DNA from: Siderastrea radians
Lineage: Eukaryota; Cnidaria; Anthozoa; Scleractinia; Rhizangiidae
Assembly: GCA_964017195.1 (NCBI GenBank)
Contig: OZ024896.1
Span: 34,554,807 to 34,618,806 of the forward strand
DNA length: 64,000 nt
Direction of reading: 5' to 3'
Within the stretch, counting starts at the first letter, position 1; every line of letters begins with the position of its first letter. Positions 53,901-62,329 of this stretch are shown piece by piece. A program made the translations under genes and the position numbers. The notes under the pieces are model-generated. The model did not search any database, was not told the origin of the DNA, and saw only the letters and a program-made list of their open reading frames with translations.

Positions 53901-56900
53901 AGCTTCACACTATAGAATCGGCTGATTTTGATGGAAGAGATCGGCGAATTATTCTGAGCGAGAATGTCAACCATCCATTTGCGCTGACGCTGTTTCAAAA
54001 CTACATGTATTGGACTGACTGGGAACATCAACGTGGCTCTATTAACAAGGCTAACAAGTTTACTGGAGAGGAGCGGACTGTACTGCAAGAAAATTTGTAC
54101 TCACCTATGGATATTCATGTACATCACAGACAACGCCAGCCTGTAGGAACAAATCCATGTCGACCAAAAACTGAGTTTGGCGGATGCAGCCACATCTGTT
54201 TGCTTGCTCCTAAGTACCGCTATCCAGATGGCTATAGTTGTCACTGTCCTCCCGGAGTAAACCTTCTTTATGATCAGAGGACCTGCAACACAACAGGTAC
54301 CTACTGGTACTTTTTGATGTTCTGCCAAGAAACTCTAGCTTGCTTGCTTGCTTTGTTTATTTTTATTATTTAATGTTTTCATGATGAAGGTTCTCTGTCT
54401 GTGTGCTTTTGTTGTGTCCTTTCCTGCTGTTAACTGTGGTAGGCAAAGAGTAGAAAGGATTATTTTTTACGTTCTAATATGTACTCCATGTTAATTTTGA
54501 CTTCTTTTCTTAAAAACTTGGTAGATTTACAGACCACTGTACAATGTTGCAACTTTGAATCTGACATGGCATCTCCTATGACTACCTTCCCTTTAATGTT
54601 CTTACTACATTTTGCAGATGGTTTCACTGATTTTTACACAGTTCAAAGTGTGACTTGTAAGCGTGGTTGCAAATTCCAATTAGAAATTAATGTGTGTCTG
54701 GAACGGTTCAACATGTACAGCAACCAGAGCCTGTTAATTAGTGTTTGGCACTAATGTAATTAACCCTTTTGCTCCAGGATTGAAGAAGTTTAAATAATGT
54801 ATACATGCAAGTTTTGAGAGACAAATGTCACTGTCGGACTGTTCTACACTATAGCTTATAATTGAAGAAGGGTGAAAAGGCTACATTTTGGATGGGTACT
54901 GTAAAGGTCTTCACCTGAATGGGCAACTGTAGCTCATTTATGTGGTAAAACAATGCATAGCCATGTTTTCTTCAGCTCTTTCAGTTGACAATTTCTTAGA
55001 AACATTGTATGTCTTTCTTCCTCTCTTTCTCTAGCTGGTGTCTTTAGTTTAAAGTATCACTTCTTTCACATACGAGTCAGTCTCAAAGCCTTGCAAAAAT
55101 GACAGTTTTCCATACTGGCATTTAAAAAACTGAAAATGGGAGACCAAAGTCTATTTTGCTTGCTAAAATTAATTGTAATTTTGGCATCAATTATTTCTCT
55201 CCTTTACGCTAGCATCTGTTAGAAAGTTAGTTCTTCCTGTCTGTTGTAATTAAAACCGAGTCATTTCAAAATAAGTGTCGTCTGCTTGTAAGCAAATTAG
55301 TTCTTCCTGCGTGTAGTAATTGTCACACCTGTCTGCTTTCAATTTTTGGGCATTGATCCAGGAACTTTTCAACTCAGCAATTCAGATAATGAGAACTTCC
55401 TGTCAACAATGAAACTGAAATGTGTCCCCTACTCCTCAGTTCTCTACACTTGTGTGAGATACAAGAAGTTGATTAAGTTGTGATGAATACCCATACAGTA
55501 ATGTGGTTTTGTTTCTATCCCATCCTTGCAGATGCCTTTAAATGTAAAGAGAAGACTTGTCTGAACGGAGGAACTTGTTATCCAGGCAAAGAAAATCAGG
55601 AGCTGCCAAGATGCATGTGAGTATTACAACATGTCTTCTTTTGAAATCAGACCTGAGTCATGCAGGAAATATTATGTGTTAGCCTGAAGTAATAAACCCT
55701 GGCTTTGACCATACTATGAATGAATGAAAAGGTTGGTGGGCGATGTAAGGGTCAACAATTGATAGCAGGTGGCGAGCCAACAAGCTCTCACATCTCATTA
55801 ACATAATCATCTCTTAAGCTTTGTGAGATGTATAAATTATCTACATGATGTGCACTATACATCATCTTAAAGTCAACATGAATGTTCTCCTTGCTATTCT
55901 CCATGCATTTCGTAGGTACTAGTAAGGAGAATTTGCCCAAACATCAATACATTTCATTTTCAGTGATCATTTCCTTTATTCTCGTGACCAGGATATTTGA
56001 TCAGGTTGTAATATTTTGAGGAGAAATTAGATGCTTGTCATTATTGGGTTTAAAGGATGAAAGGTACTAAGGAGTGCACCTGTGCCTTTTAGTCATGGTT
56101 CGTTTCTTTGATTTTCATCCAGTGGAGTATTTGGGAGAAAATTGAATTTTTTTCCTTTTATTTCATTATAGAAAAAATTGAAACTCTTCTGATAACCTAT
56201 TCATATTTGTGTACATTTTTGTAGGTGTCCTCCAAATTATTCAGGAAGAAATTGTGAAATATCAACAGCCTTTAGATCAACAGCTAGACCAACTACATCT
56301 CCCACACACAAAATGCCGGAGGTTCTGGCAAAAAAGGAGCCTGAGGATGTTGGTGAGTGGATTGCATACATCAACATTTGATCAGCTTTTGCTTGTTGAT
56401 AGCAGCTCATGAATCTGCAGTTCATGTTATTTTCTGTGACACTTGATCTGGGTTCCTTCATCCAGTAAGAGTTTGGCTTTGGCATTGACTTATAGGCTCT
56501 TTTATTTCAGGTGTTACTGTGGGTATTTCAGTCGCTGTTGTCATACTTATCTTAGCCATTGGTGTTCTAGTTGGTTGGTTGGTGTACAGAAGAATACAAC
56601 GAAAGTAAGTTGCAATGTGATATGATTTGAAGCAGGTTAACCCAATCTACAATAATTAGTTCTTTACACTAAATTGTCTGTCTTCACCAGGGTGCGTTAA
56701 AGTGTTTCAAAAGCTCATTAGTGCTGCGCTTTAGGTTGTATAAACTAAAGCCGTGATCTTTACTTGTTCATCAAGTTGTTGTCAGAGGGTGTCAATATTT
56801 TACTGTGGACCTTGAAGTTTGGCACACAAGAGGGACTTGTCCCTTGTTGTTTATGCAGAAGGAGACAATAAGTTGTAGCAACCTAATTTTGGGCTTCAAA

Positions 56901-59900
56901 AGAAAATAGAATTTTAGGCAAAAGTGAAAGTCCTTGTGACTCATTGGAATTTTCTCAGGAACTGTTTAGTCCTAAGCACAAATGCCCTCTTGTGAGCTAA
57001 ACAGATGATTACAGTTGGAACTAGTTAATGCATAAAAGACATTGTGAGTGGTTGATTTGTCGTGTTTCAGAAATTTGCCAAATAATACATTCAGAATCCC
57101 AATAGTTGTTATGTTGATGTTTTAACCTATATTCTCTCTTCACTTTGCAGCAATCGTAGATCAATGAACTTTGATAATCCTGTGTATAAGAAAACAACAG
57201 AATCAAATAGCTCGCTGGATAGAATTAGTATACACTTCGGTGGGCATACACATGGAAAGGGTCACAGACAGTCATTATTGGTGAGTAGTTTTCTGACAAG
57301 TGCTTTCTAAAAAATAATGTTAAGTTGCACCCAAAGTGTTTCCTTAACTCACTGTGTAGTTTCACACACCACACCAGGCTAATTACCCCGCCGTCAGGAC
57401 GAGGTCTAGTAATACCCTTTTTTTTTCATTATCATTTTTTTCGCGGGTCACTTGCCCCAGACCTCCGGTTTTCGCTCAGCCAAACAAATCTTTGTCGCAA
57501 ACTTCCGCTTTACCTCTTAGGCTCGTATCTTGAGTGACCATAACATATTTTGCATCCTCTGGGAAGGGAGAATAATGGCAGGGTCTAATGCCCCCGGGGC
57601 TTTTCTTGTGTTTTCATTACCCCGCTGTGAGGACGGGGTCTAGTAATACGCCTTTTTTTTTTTTGGTTTTTTTTATGGTCACTTGCCCCAGACGTCCCTC
57701 AGCCAATTTAATATGCGTTGCAAACTTTCGGTCAAGATAAGCAATTTCTCCAGTCGTTTTGGATCGATTCGCTAAAATCTTCAAGAAAGACGGTATAGAG
57801 CATTACTAAGTATACAATGGCCTAAAACTCTCTTCGACGAGAGCAAGGACAAAGATGATAACAAGCTTTGAAAGGCGCCGATTCGATACCGGAACCTGCT
57901 AAACAGACATTATTCAATATTGAAATGCTTTCATTTCTTGGCAGTTTTGCTTTGCTTCGCCACAATCTTAACAAACGTTTGTGTAGAAAACTACAAGGAT
58001 TTCAGTGGGGTTAACTTTTCTTTGACGAGAGCAAGGACGAATGTGCTAGCGAGCTTTAATTTGAAAGCTGGCACAAACTCGCAATCGCTATAATAGTAGT
58101 TATGATGTAAAGTGTATGTATGAGTGCCAAGAAGTAAGCAATACTGCCCTCCATAATTTCCCCTGACCACAGACCTTAAAAAAGAAATTAGAAATGAGAA
58201 CCAGGATCAAAGAAAAATCTTTGACCCCGGCGGGATTTGAACCCGAGACCTCCGGATTAGATCACCGTCGCTCTACCAACTGAGCTACGAGGCTAAGCCG
58301 GGAGCACGTATCCATCCGCTGACCGATGAGCGGGCAGACTCTCAATTGCGTTTGATGGTGCAATTGGCGTGGAGTTTGATGGTGCGTTGAAAGTGGAAGT
58401 TCCTGCCATCGAAAGAGCAAGGGGAGAGAGAGAACAATGGCGGGGTTAATGCCTCTGGGACTTTTCTTGTTATTCATTTTTCATAATTTTTTTTTCTTGG
58501 TTACTTGCCCCAGACTTCCACTTGGCCAAAAAATACTTGCCGGTAATGGTCGTTCGTTTAGCGTTTATTCACCAGAATTTCATGAAAGTTGGTGTAGAAA
58601 ATCACTGGCTATTGAATGGCATAAAAATCCCTGTGATGAGAGGAAGAATGGAGATGCTAACAAGCCTTGAAAGCCACCGATTCAATCCTGTTATACAGTT
58701 GTTGATTGTTATTTTTGCTACTCGATCTGAGCCGGTTAAATATTCAACAGTGAAACGCAAACATTTTTTGGCAGTTTTTCTTTGCTTTGCCAAAATCATT
58801 AGGGAAAGTTGTGTAGAAAAGTACAAGAAATTCAATGGAGTTGACTTCTCTTCGACGAGAGCAAGGGTGAGCTTTGAAGCTGGCATGAATTCACCTAACT
58901 TGCCCCGGCACGTAAACATTACGGCACTGAAACACAGAAGCCGATTCGGGGAAGTCCCTTGCTTTCGTGAAATGCAAGCATTTTTCGGCAGTTTTGGTTT
59001 ACTGCGCTAAAATCTTTAGAGAAACCCATGTAGAAAAGTACATGGAATTCAAACGAGTTAACTTCCATTCGATGAGAGCAAGGACGAAGGTGCTGGTGAG
59101 CTTTGAAAGACAACAAATCGAGCTGGCATTCATTCCCATTTTGATGGTGCAATAACTATTTGGGTCAGACTGAGTCACGCTATGGTCAAAATAATTCGTC
59201 ACGCACGCTAAAACAGAGAAAATGGGGCAGTTCATGCCTTGATTTATATTATCAATAGCAAACACATAAAACGTACAATAATTCACCACTTTGGCTTGTA
59301 TCTTACATGGCCACGTTAAATATATTTTGGACCCCGAGGGGAGAGAGAACAATGGTGGGGTTAATGCCCCTGGGGCTTTTCTTGTTGCATAATCTTCTGC
59401 TAATGTCTGCTTATGTGGCATTCCTGCCACTTTGTCCCGTAAGTCTAGGTTAACTCTGTAATGCATAATAGAGGAGAGGGATTTGGGTTGAGGAGATGTA
59501 GGAGAAGCGTGCAGAGGAAGTCACTGAGAGGCATTCTCGCATTCTCTTTAACTGTACCTTAAAATCAACATAAGCTACAATCTTGGTCAGTAGTCTTGAG
59601 ACACTTTCTTCAGTTCACGTCCCTCTGGTCTACCCACCCCACACCTTACAATGTTGAAGTTGGGTATTGAAAGTAATGACTGATCTTCAACATTGTTCGG
59701 GGGGGGGGGGGGGAGAGGGCATAAGCAGGTAACAAAAGTTGTGAAAGACTTCTTATTACAGCAGAGGTAAAATTGTCATATTTCCGGTAGAAATGAAACA
59801 AGTGTTCCAAGGTCTAATGACCACGAGTGTAGCTTCCCTTTGTATCCCTAATAAGTTATAGATTCTCAGGGTTTTTTTTAAATGCCAATTTGTTTTTGTT

Positions 59901-59950
59901 TGATTCTTTAGGGTTCTTTCCGTAATGAAGTTGAAGTGAGCAATTGCTAG
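41875..59950 (+). CDS. LDL/VLDL-receptor-like transmembrane endocytic receptor (complete)
   Basis: Seventeen coding exons: 41875-41950, 42413-42526, 47359-47484, 48037-48153, 49086-49202, 49619-49864, 50237-50353, 50865-50996, 51113-51238, 51397-51522, 52904-53294, 53740-54296, 55532-55616, 56225-56352, 56511-56604, 57151-57280, 59912-59950. They sum to 2721 nt, 906 aa plus stop. Order: signal peptide (1-25), eight class A modules (about 26-348), EGF-A and EGF-B (349-432), YWTD propeller (433-700), EGF-C (702-747), one extra EGF (748-790), a short Ser/Thr-rich stalk, a transmembrane helix (822-845) and a 61-residue tail with FDNPVY (858-863). In this family class A modules bind lipoprotein ligands, the propeller drives acid-dependent release, and the NPxY motif recruits clathrin adaptors. 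Eight class A modules match VLDLR rather than LDLR (seven), but orthology to either vertebrate gene cannot be decided. The extra EGF before the membrane is unlike the vertebrate plan. The start at 41875 has a good context (GAAATGG). Confidence 0.93.
42413..50996 (+). CDS. Exons 2-8: eight LDL-receptor class A modules
   Basis: Seven exons, mostly one module each (exon 6, 49619-49864, holds two), all phase 1-1. Each has six Cys and the acidic calcium motif, for example [16 protein letters not shown] in module 1 and [16 protein letters not shown] in module 6. Module 7 has LDYSDE and module 8 has KNGEDE, slight departures from the DGSDE consensus. Exon 2 has no copy-A counterpart. The other six exons are duplicated in copy A. 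Confidence 0.92.
44001..44443. mobile_element. MITE-like element with GGGGAGGGTACTC ends
   Basis: Left GGGGGGAGGGTACTCAAG and right GTGAGTACCCCTCCCCGG are inverted. The interior has repeated CCCCGTTT words. The homologous place in copy A (about 3265-3280) lacks it. Confidence 0.7.
44572..44750. mobile_element. 6-bp-TSD MITE family, copy 1 (179 bp)
   Basis: Ends CAGCGCTTTCAATAAGCACC and TTTTATTGAAACCCCTG, flanked by GATCAC at 44566-44571 and 44751-44756. Copy A at about 3437 shows the unoccupied site GATCGCTTG. The same 179-bp length is found at 47820-47998. Confidence 0.9.
45069..46835. mobile_element. 6-bp-TSD family, 1.77-kb copy with a nested insertion
   Basis: Opposite orientation to copy 1: starts CAGGGGTTTCAATAAAATTT and ends GTGCTTGTTGAAAGCACTG, flanked by TAAATG (45063-45068, 46836-46841). 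Copy A reads ATCTAAATGAATTTTTGAC at about 4164 without interruption. Its size comes from a second element at 45184-46768. Removing that leaves about 180 bp, the same as the other two copies. Confidence 0.9.
45184..46768. mobile_element. Nested 1.6-kb Tc1/mariner-type non-autonomous element
   Basis: TA flanks CAGTACCACTCGAAAGTATT at the left and AATACTTTCGAGCGGTACTG at the right. Further inverted GCGGT-rich sequence lies inside both ends. Internal open frames are short and unrecognised, so it is non-autonomous or decayed. It splits the element at 45069-46835. Confidence 0.85.
46899..47137. mobile_element. Harbinger-like MITE (3-bp target duplication)
   Basis: GGGTCCGTTTCTCGAAACTC and GAGTTTCAAGAAACGGGCCC are inverted ends, flanked by CTG at 46896-46898 and 47138-47140. 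Copy A reads ACCGATCTGAACTCATG at about 4220, the empty site. The GGGCCCGTTTCTCGAAA-type end with 3-bp duplication fits PIF/Harbinger. Confidence 0.88.
47820..47998. mobile_element. 6-bp-TSD MITE family, copy 2 (179 bp)
   Basis: CAGTGCTTCCAATAAGCACC to TTTTATTGAAACCCTTG, flanked by CTTCAA (47814-47819 and 47999-48004). It ends 38 nt upstream of exon 4. Copy A has the empty site ATTCTTCGATCATTG at about 6508. Confidence 0.9.
50030..50193. mobile_element. Palindromic MITE in intron 6
   Basis: GATGTTGTAGTTAAAAATGA with AATTTCAGGTCAAAATGAT pairs with ATCATTTTG-like right-arm words (ATTTTGACCTGAAATTCATT, CCTACAACA). Copy A at about 9317 reads GATATAAGCATTGAAG without it. The flanking dinucleotide is probably TA. 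Confidence 0.8.
51113..51522 (+). CDS. Exons 9-10: EGF-A and EGF-B modules
   Basis: Exon 9 (51113-51238) starts GINEC and exon 10 (51397-51522) starts DIDEC, each with six Cys, as in the EGF pair that precedes the propeller of LDLR-family proteins. The DIDEC start and [10 protein letters not shown] in exon 10 fit a calcium-binding EGF. The donor after exon 10 is GTTGGT, unusual but identical in copy A. Confidence 0.9.
51673..51945 (-). mobile_element. Retroelement fragment (SINE/LINE-like)
   Basis: It has GGATTTGAACCCGGGAACTC, resembling a tRNA B-box in reverse, and on the minus strand ends in a TTATTATTATCATCATCA-type tail (51690-51673). No such sequence is seen in the copy-A intron. Classification is uncertain. 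Confidence 0.5.
51940..52180. repeat. ~106-bp repeat copies in intron 10
   Basis: Two units (CACAGGAAATTACTACTCAG, GGAAAGTACTGCTCATTATG and TTGTACAGCATAATAAACAG words), same family as 30880-31320. Confidence 0.75.
52443..52650. repeat. Tandem duplication, period 104 bp
   Basis: GAGGAGAAATTACATGCTTG starts at 52443 and 52547. The two units differ at only a couple of positions, so the duplication is recent. Copy A has one related unit near 15700-15770. Confidence 0.9.
52671..52798. mobile_element. Palindromic insertion in intron 10
   Basis: TTTCTTTGGTTTGAAAATTT with CAAACCAGTTTAATTTTTAT pairs with AAATTAAACTGGTTGGAAAA and TTTTTAAACAAAAGAAAG, with about 23 nt of spacer. It begins 106 nt before the first propeller exon's acceptor region ends. 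Not seen in copy A. Confidence 0.75.
52904..54296 (+). CDS. Exons 11-12: YWTD beta-propeller and EGF-C
   Basis: Exon 11 (52904-53294) and exon 12 (53740-54296, 557 nt, same length in copy A) join in phase 2. Blade motifs in order are FWTD, YWTD, FWSD, WWAD and YWTD. EGF-C follows, starting [16 protein letters not shown] and ending DQRTC. In LDLR-family receptors the propeller folds against the class A modules at low pH to release ligand. Confidence 0.92.
54618..54754 (+). CDS. Possible alternative terminal exon, complete gene
   Basis: Phase-1 exon after TTTTGCAG with an open frame of 45 residues, beginning [15 protein letters not shown] and ending LLISVWH-stop. If used instead of exon 13 it would make a soluble ectodomain. 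Its counterpart is 18253-18389. I count about seven nucleotide differences over the 137-nt exon between copies, several changing the protein, so selective constraint is not obvious. Confidence 0.4.
55075..55345 (+). repeat. Partner of the inverted segment at 18648-18860
   Basis: Intron 12 sequence just outside the collinear duplication. Its reverse complement appears at the right edge of copy A. Confidence 0.7.
55532..56352 (+). CDS. Exons 13-14: membrane-proximal extra EGF and stalk
   Basis: 55532-55616 ([14 protein letters not shown]...RC) joins 56225-56352 ([13 protein letters not shown]) in phase 2 and forms a six-Cys EGF split by an intron. A short Ser/Thr/Pro stretch ([11 protein letters not shown]) follows, resembling a reduced O-glycosylated stalk. 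Copy A has no equivalent. Confidence 0.85.
55850..56065 (-). mobile_element. Degenerate TTAA-type MITE copy
   Basis: On the minus strand, words match the element at 60148-60360: AAGCATCTAATTTCTCCTCA, GGAAATGATCACTGAAAATG and AAATTCTCCTTACTAGTACC. Located in the intron between exons 13 and 14. Confidence 0.55.
56511..56604 (+). CDS. Exon 15: transmembrane helix
   Basis: Encodes a 24-residue hydrophobic run ([20 protein letters not shown] and following GWLVY) then RRIQR, a standard type I stop-transfer. Ends in phase 2 before GTAAGT. Confidence 0.92.
57151..59950 (+). CDS. Exons 16-17: cytoplasmic tail with FDNPVY
   Basis: Exon 16 (57151-57280) encodes [20 protein letters not shown] and the following [20 protein letters not shown] stretch. 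Exon 17 (59912-59950) encodes [16 protein letters not shown]. [12 protein letters not shown] matches the internalisation signal of vertebrate LDLR almost residue for residue. A 2.6-kb repeat-filled intron separates the two exons. Confidence 0.92.
57379..59390. repeat. Repeat cluster in the last intron
   Basis: Several imperfect units recur. TTACCCCGCxGTxAGGACGxGGTC, T run, CACTTGCCCCAGAC is seen near 57380, 57615 and partly 58495. ACAATGGxGGGGTTAATGCC, GGGGCTTTTCTTGT is seen near 57570, 58435 and 59350. TCGACGAGAGCAAGGACxAA plus AGCTTTGAA is seen near 57835, 58022, 58855 and 59070. The ORF of 162 codons at 58522-59010 runs through these repeats and has no recognisable domain. Confidence 0.75.
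58100..58293 (-). mobile_element. tRNA-derived SINE
   Basis: On the minus strand 58293-58222 reads as a tRNA-like head: GTAGCTCAGTTGGTAGAGC (A box) and GGTCTCGGGTTCAAATCCCG (B box). The acceptor stem does not pair well and the position before the anticodon is not T, so it is unlikely to be a working tRNA. The following body (to about 58100) matches 19704-19802. Confidence 0.75.
59699..59714. repeat. Poly-G run in the last intron
   Basis: A run of about 16 G, 200 nt upstream of the last exon. It may form a G-quadruplex and is prone to sequencing error. Similar runs occur at 12541, 14345, 16600, 22530, 28662, 40275 and 61301. Confidence 0.9.
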
Positions 59951-61800
59951 CAGTACCACTAGCACCTGGACAGCAGAGGTAACATTCTTCTGGGGACATA
60001 ACTTTGCTTCCTATCTATTTATATGCTCTTTTACTTGAGATTGTTGAGTTGCATGTACCTGTTTCTTGTGAGCAGAGTTCTCTCCTGACCCATTTGGCAG
60101 CTTTCTTCAAGAGTTGGTACAGTGGATCCTCATGTTATGGTCACCCTGTTAACCCTTTAAGCCCGAATGCTGATCAGCATCTAATTTCTCCTCATCATAT
60201 CAGTGCATTATAACACATAGAGGTCATGAAAATTAAGGAAATGATCACCAAAGATGAATTATCTTGATGTCTTAGCAAGTTCTCCCAATTAGTACTCAAT
60301 GAAATGTATGGAGACCAGTAAGGAGAATTTGAATATTGATGACAGGGCTTTAAGAGTTAATACAACTGCTTTGTTATTATGATGACCGTGTTATTACATG
60401 CACTTTTGTTTGGCCCAAACTAAAGCTCACGCAGTCACTTTCTTGTCTGGGAAGCCATGTAGTTAAGCAACTGTTGTTGGTATGGCCAGATTTTCATGTC
60501 TCCTTGGTGGCTGAATTAAAGAGGTTCCACTTTACAGTCATTCTTGTTATCAAAAAATAACATGGTAAATTAAACTGTGTCTAGCAGCACTCGTTGAACA
60601 GCATTCTATGCTGATATTCCAACTCCTCTTGTTTACTTAGCTCTACTAACACCACTGTCTACCAACACAAAAATGTGGATAGTTTCCTAGAATATCAACT
60701 ATCCACACGTTCTTGACCATTATGGCCATCTCTGTCTCATTGTCGTTACCCAGATTCTCTATTATGAATTGCCTAGAAATGTTAATTTTCCCTTCGGTTG
60801 CCATTTGCTTTCAATTCAAGTTGCAACAATTTGCTGTTAGATCTGTTGAAATAAAGGGCATTCTCTGCTGGCAGGATGTTTGGCATGCAAACCTCAACAA
60901 ACTCGATCTGTAGATTACATTAAGTTTGAGCCTTTGCGCCCAAGATTTAAAAAGAGCTGGTCTTTTTTTCTGCTAAGCTGTAAATTTAAAATCACTTGCA
61001 TCAGTGTCTTATGATGAACAGAAGAAAAACTTTTGCTGCCCAGGCCAAAAATTTGTCACATAGGTTATCAAATTAAGAGGTATATATAAATATATTGTAA
61101 TAACTAGTTCTATAGTTATTCACAAGCACATCCCGGTGATGTTCAGGCTTGTTCATTCAGTTGTATAATTATTGTTATTTAAATTATAATTCATTGGTAA
61201 GGTTCTTTTTGTCATTTGTCTGTTTTGGAACAGTGTTTGAGTGTCTCTAGGATGTACTGTAATATTACACTTTGCTTCTTTTTTCTTTATTTTTTTTGGG
61301 GGGGGGGGTGGGTTGGGGTAGGGAGAAATTGTATAAATTTGAATGCTGTGGTAAAACTTGAAACCAACAGACAAATAATGATTAAGAACAAATACTGACC
61401 GTTTAATTGAGCCAAGATCCAGATTAAGGTGCACGTATTTACAGTACTGTGCATTGCACTGTCCCCTTTGGACAAACGTAAAAAAACAGCACTTTTTTCG
61501 TCTGCTTGAAAATTTTCTCATCGGTATTTTGTGTGTCAACTGGCACGTCAAATACAAGGTCTGTGGGAGGCAGTGTTGTCATGTTGGCAACTTTGCCTCC
61601 GACACTTAGTGCATTTTGATTAGCCTGATGGAGTGAAAGTTATTGGAATGTTTTCAGAAGGTGTGATAGTTATCAAAACCTTTTGTCACGTTGAGTGCTT
61701 TATTTAAAATGTATTGTTAATACATGCTGTCAACAGGGCTTGTCATAGGTGGGTATTTTGCAATATTTCAGTTTTGGAGAAGCATCAAACTTTGAGAGGG
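59951..61800. other. 3-prime UTR and downstream sequence of the receptor gene
   Basis: No further exon is needed after TAG at 59948-59950. An AATAAA at 60850-60855 is a candidate polyadenylation signal, which would place the TTAA-type MITE at 60148-60360 in the 3-prime UTR. Open frames here are short and unrecognised. Confidence 0.4.
60148..60360. mobile_element. TTAA-flanked MITE (~213 bp)
   Basis: TTAA-CCCTTTAAGCCCGAATGC at the left and GACAGGGCTTTAAGAG-TTAA at the right are inverted within TTAA target sites. Family members are scattered in introns of both receptor copies. Confidence 0.8.
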
Positions 61801-61809
61801 TTTCAGATA

Positions 61810-62088
61810 CAGCTATTTCAATTAATGTTGTCGGATTTTAAAGCCTCGAGCTTACGCGACAAGACCGAAAGTTAGCATGGGTAGCTGTACATCTCTTGTG
61901 ATTCGGCAGTAATTTTACGGTTGTCTCTGCCATAGGATGGGTAAAAGTACGATAAACACTTGTCTGTGTGATCTAGTTTCTTTAGGGGTGAGAAATAGCC
62001 TGAGTTTGGTAAATGTAATAATAAATAACCCATGTCACCTTGCAGTCTTGTCGCGAAGATTGTCCGACAACGTTAATTGAAATAGCTG
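61810..62088. mobile_element. 279-bp Tc1/mariner-type MITE
   Basis: CAGCTATTTCAATTAATGTT and AACGTTAATTGAAATAGCTG are inverted, extended by GTCGGA/TCCGAC and by CGCGACAAGAC/GTCTTGTCGCG, with TA at 61808-61809 and 62089-62090. Confidence 0.88.
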
Positions 62089-62104
62089 TATTCAAGTCTT
62101 GGTT

Positions 62105-62326
62105 CTACTTGCCTTTATGGTGAAAACGAAACAAAATTCCAAACACCCAAGATCTGTGTTCAAAAAGTAAAAGCCTCCCTAAGTTGTTTTCTGTCGGAGC
62201 ACAAACGTTGATAACTACCATTTTTATCTCAGAATTGTTTTCACATTTAGTTAAGTTAATTTTTAGGGGTATGTCTGAAAATTGTTTTAAACATGGCAAA
62301 ATTATTTCAAACCGTAATACTGGCAT
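62105..62326 (-). mobile_element. Possible LINE endonuclease fragment
   Basis: A 73-codon minus-strand frame contains MVVINVCAPTENN, reminiscent of the I-N-V-x-A-P-T motif of APE-type endonucleases in non-LTR retrotransposons. Too short to be certain. Confidence 0.3.
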
Positions 62327-62329
62327 TTA

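Larger units (their letters stand above)
43590..54870 (+). repeat. Segmental duplication, copy B (within the complete gene)
   Basis: Partner of 2866-18505. It starts in intron 2 of the complete gene, about 1.1 kb after exon 2, and ends in the intron after exon 12. Exons 3-12 and the alternative exon lie inside. Confidence 0.9.

Noticed and set aside
58222..58293. Functional tRNA gene on the minus strand
   Set aside because: The A and B boxes are good but the acceptor stem pairs poorly and the anticodon loop lacks the usual T, so it is the head of a SINE.
58522..59010. 162-codon plus-strand open frame in the last receptor intron
   Set aside because: It passes through the imperfect repeat cluster and shares sequence with neighbouring units, so it is more likely repeat sequence than a gene.
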